Assembly (NCBI GenBank): GCA_948567375.1
Contig: OX419762.1
Span: forward strand, 439,001-503,000
Reading direction: 5' to 3'
DNA from: Lunularia cruciata
Lineage: Eukaryota > Streptophyta > Marchantiopsida > Lunulariales > Lunulariaceae
DNA: 64,000 nt
The number at the start of each line of letters is the position of its first letter. The stretch's first letter is position 1. A program made the position numbers and the translations under genes. Under the pieces are notes generated by a model. It saw only the letters and a program-made list of their open reading frames with translations. It ran no database searches and was not told where the DNA came from. Positions 60,801 to 64,000 of the stretch are shown piece by piece.

Positions 60801-63479
60801 CACTTGGAGAGGTGTAGAAGGACCTAGAATGCTTGAGAAGGGAACAACACTCAGAGTGTTGTAGAATCATTTGGAGTGCTTGTAGGAGATGCAAAACTTA
60901 CAATGCCGACAGGTGAGGCATATAGGCCCGAGTGCCAAGTGCCACCTTTGTACTTGGGACTTAAATGCCTCCATAATTTGAACATGCTGCCAAGGACCGT
61001 TACCTACAAGATAACCATTGGCACTTGGCGGGCAAGCATAGCATAGGGGAAAGTTATTGGGAAAAAATATGTGGCTGGTGAGAGGGTGACTTTGCACCGA
61101 GGACAACATGCAAAGAACTTTTCTTATGTATTGGAAAGTGCTTACATGCTCTATAACTGCTAGAGTGTTGAGGGAGGACTATGAATTCAGTGTATAAATT
61201 TAAGTGCATAGCTAGCAATGGCATTGTTTGCCAATCCATCTGCCTTCTTAGCTGATTCAGTAGTGTCTTGTGCACTTTTTTGGAGAATTGAGTTACTCAA
61301 AGTCATTTTGAGAGTGGCACTTACTGCAATTTTGGGTACTTGGAGTGAAGTGAGGTACTCAACATAGTATATCAGTAAAGTTGTAGTAGTCTTTCATGTG
61401 CAAGAGCCATAGTAGTCACTCCAAAAACTTATAGGAAGGCATTTGAGATCATCCTTAGATCCCTTGCAGTCAATAAATGGACAATAAATTGTAGAATGAA
61501 TGTGATTAAAAGTAAGCACTTGGGATTCCTACTCTAGAATTGGGAGTTGTAAGATTTTTATATAATCCAAGATGAGGAGCAAACAAGAGAAAACTTCAAG
61601 GAGAATGAGAAGTAACCTACTAAATCGTACAAAGGACCATTGGCAAATGGTACTTAGCCCAGATGATGGGGTTGTAGGAGCAATCATCATAGATCAAATT
61701 TATAGACAAAGAACTTACCCCCAAAGTCAAGAGCCACTTCAATAGTAAGTGTTGCAAGAACAATGGATGGAGTGTGGTGAGTTACAAGTACCTTGCACAA
61801 AGAGCTATTGTAGAAGAAATTATGAAGCTTTTATAACAGAAAAGAACCACCTACTTGACCAATGGCCAAGTAGTGTTCTTTGATTACATGTATTCAAGAG
61901 AGCTTGTAGATTGGGCAAAGATGTTTGATAGGTAGTGCAATCTCCTACATCAAGACTTTAAGGACAAAGGAGGTGCCACCTAAATTTCTCCTTCTGCTAT
62001 GCATTTCTACATTTAGATGCAATACTCTACTAACAAAGGAAGAGAGAAAGAGATTTCCCACACATTTCCATCTTGCAAGTTATTTAATGATAAGACCCAA
62101 GCCTTTTTCATGGAGATGCTAAAAGAAGTAGTGTGCGCCTTGAAAACCAAATGCCATGGACTAAAGATGTATGTCCAATGCTTATAAAACCATGCCTATG
62201 AAGAAGAACAAATGAACATCTTGTCTTTGCACTTGAAGGAGCACTCATACAACAAGTTTAATGAAGTGTGCTAGATCTTCTTGCTAGAGATAGCTATCAA
62301 GCATAAACCAACCAACTAATTAGATATCTAAGAGGTGAACAAAGTCCTTCACTCCCATTAGTTCTAGTCCAAGGCACTCCCTTGAGGGGAAATCCTTTTA
62401 TAAGGCAAGCACTCTTTGCCAAAGAATAGATACTCAGAGTTGTACAATAGTCAAGCACTCTAAGTAGGCCATTAGCATCTTCACTTAGAGTTGGGTATAT
62501 ATGTTTCAAGAGAAGTGCCCTCAAAGTTATGTGGCATTGAGAATTGTATAGAATTGAGGACAAGTGCAGTTAGAATAGTACCACACTTGGGATCATACAT
62601 AACTGTGAAGGAATGCCCTTGGGTTTGTATAGGCACTTGGGGTTGTACACTAAAGATAGAATATGAAGGGAAGCTTTGATATCTACCCTAACATGTAAAG
62701 AGCCTAATCATTCTATAGATGATGACAATAAGATAGGATCAAGATAGTAAGAACCAATAATGGAAAGTTTAGCTTAGGACATTTTAGGATTCACTTGGGA
62801 CCCTGATCCTTTTGGCTTGGAGCCAGATAAGTATGTAAGGCTAAGTTTTATTGGCACTTGTGTTTGTTCTTTTGTGAAATGCAGACTTTGATTACCAATA
62901 AAGACTGATACTATTTCTTTGCAAGTTCTATGTCCTTCATTTTGGGTGTTGTTCAAAGTAAGCAAGAGTAGAGGTGAGAAATTTCACAACAGGTCTTCAA
63001 TGCTTAGTGCCAAGCAGGTACTTGCCCCTTATCAGCGTGTACATTGAATGATGCAAAGAAGTGAACTTGTGCAACAAGTGGATTGGGAAGCTCACCGCAC
63101 AAGTAATAGCACATAATAAAAAAACTTAGGTAAGGAACAACATGAAGGTCAATCTTGCAAGTTGTGCCTTTTGAGAAGGATAGAACACATTTGCAAGCAT
63201 TGTATATTTAGAATGGATTGGCACTCAGAGTTGAGTGCCAATCCATTCATCTTCAAGAGAAATCTCGGCTAGATCTTAGAGTGAAATTGATTTTATGATT
63301 TTCTTTTTGTTGTAGTGAGCTACAAAGAGTGACACTTCCCTCTTTTGGGAGTAGTTCCTGCCCAAGAAGTTAAACATGAAACAACAAATGAACTTGTGTG
63401 TTTCCAAATAGTATCCTTGTGTGAACAAACTATTCTTATTGACTATATTATAAGTACATCAACACTCAACTGTCACAAT
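60800..63479 (+). mobile_element. G9: divergent relative of the giant LTR-like family
   Basis: The right end is recognisable: GGGAGTAGTTCCTGCCCAAG parallels GGGTGTGGTTTCTACCTGAG of G7, followed by GTGAACAAACTATTCTTA (GGGAACGAACTCTACTTA in G7) and CTGTCACA at 63479. TATAAATT lies at 61193, with an ATG 25 bp later, as in G7. The homologous protein core is at 61560-62100. The left end and target duplication were not found, so the start is estimated from the usual distance to the TATA box. Confidence 0.6.
61218..62130 (+). pseudogene. G9 version of the giant-LTR protein, N-terminal domain only
   Basis: Read across frames, it aligns in order with G7/G8: RIELLKVILRVAL; TKDHWQMVLSPDDGVVGAI (G7 TESDWRLVLGKEAGSEQGA); CKNNGWSVVSYKYLAQRAIV (G7 TKNGYKVESYKDQVRRGIV); RTTYLTNGQVVFFDYMYS (G7 RTTYVMKHQAVFFHKLFA); ELVDWAKMF (G7 EPINCARCF). 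Sequence after this shows no acidic block or coiled coil. Similarity is far lower than among G1-G8, so G9 is an old or separate lineage. Many stops are present. Confidence 0.65.
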
Positions 63480-64000
63480 ATTGTTGATGTGGTACTTGGA
63501 TAAATTTAGCATTTGATGCATGCTAAAATCTGCATGATGGTTGGTTCAATATCCATTCAAGGCAGACCTAAATATAGAAATGGATTAGCTAGGAATAAAG
63601 CTTGGCCAAGAGGCCCATTAATTTTAATAAGAATTAAGAAGCTAATAATAAGATAAATTGACATATGTTGTAGCATGACTCTTAGTGTAGAGTATAAGGG
63701 AACAATCACCTAGATAAATTATGTCATCCAACTTGTAACCTACTTCAATGTGAGCCTTAACCCAATTATTTTGTATATGAGCTGCACTTTAGAATTTTAA
63801 CTTGTTCTTTCCCACTCAAATAAATAAACACTTTGATTTTCACTTCAGCTTTGCAATTTGTCAATTAATGGATGTGAATTTCTTGTATTTTTTTTACTGT
63901 TGAATATACTCCCACACTATTTTGGATTATGGAATATAAACTTGAGTGATGGGTATTCTCAATGGCATTTTTGAGGGTGTTGTGAGTGTTTGTGAAGGAA
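63480..64000. other. Unassigned right edge
   Basis: AT-rich sequence. No reading frame, repeat or element terminus was recognised. Confidence 0.5.

Overview
The window looks like intergenic nuclear DNA of a seed plant, most probably a gymnosperm (conifer-type). I infer this from wall-to-wall nested, heavily decayed LTR retroelements, the absence of any recognisable host gene, rRNA or tRNA gene, and a plant-type TTTAGGG stretch. The species is not determined.

Layout. (i) The oldest layer at the left is a plus-strand Ty3-type element (R-A). Its LTR tail (1-82), primer-binding region and gag start (3245-3716), zinc knuckle (22094-22357), protease end (26159-27528) and RT/RNase H/integrase (31317-34340) are now separated by later insertions. 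(ii) A minus-strand element without RT or integrase (R-B, 3717-22093) sits inside R-A gag. (iii) R-B region holds two plus-strand chromodomain Ty3 elements: R-C (6348-12919) and R-D (16409-22018, inserted in an R-B LTR with a perfect AATAA duplication). (iv) A further decayed plus-strand Ty3 element (R-E) lies at about 36.3-46.4 kb.

The standout is a family of units of about 3.8 kb (G1-G9). They begin TGTGGTRCCC, end GGGTTGTCACA and make 5-bp target duplications (GAAGT, GACCT, GAAAG, GTAAC and AAGTG seen exactly). They look like solo LTRs, but each carries, in sense orientation and upstream of a second LTR-like promoter, its own TATA box and one reading frame of about 858 codons: an uncharacterised N-terminal domain, an acidic Ser/Glu-rich middle and a long C-terminal coiled coil. 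Eight copies plus one divergent relative occupy over a third of the window. None is paired with an internal retroviral region. G7 is nested in G6 in opposite orientation. In the copy where every interruption was read (G8), and at most stops checked in other copies, the stop lies where related copies imply CAG or CGA, as expected from deamination of methylated cytosine.

Other points: R-D LTRs carry dense heat-shock-element-like GAA/TTC arrays directly upstream of the TATA box; R-C and R-D share a small extra ORF between primer site and gag; R-C LTRs carry a 156-bp tandem duplication. All coding features are pseudogenes or element remnants.
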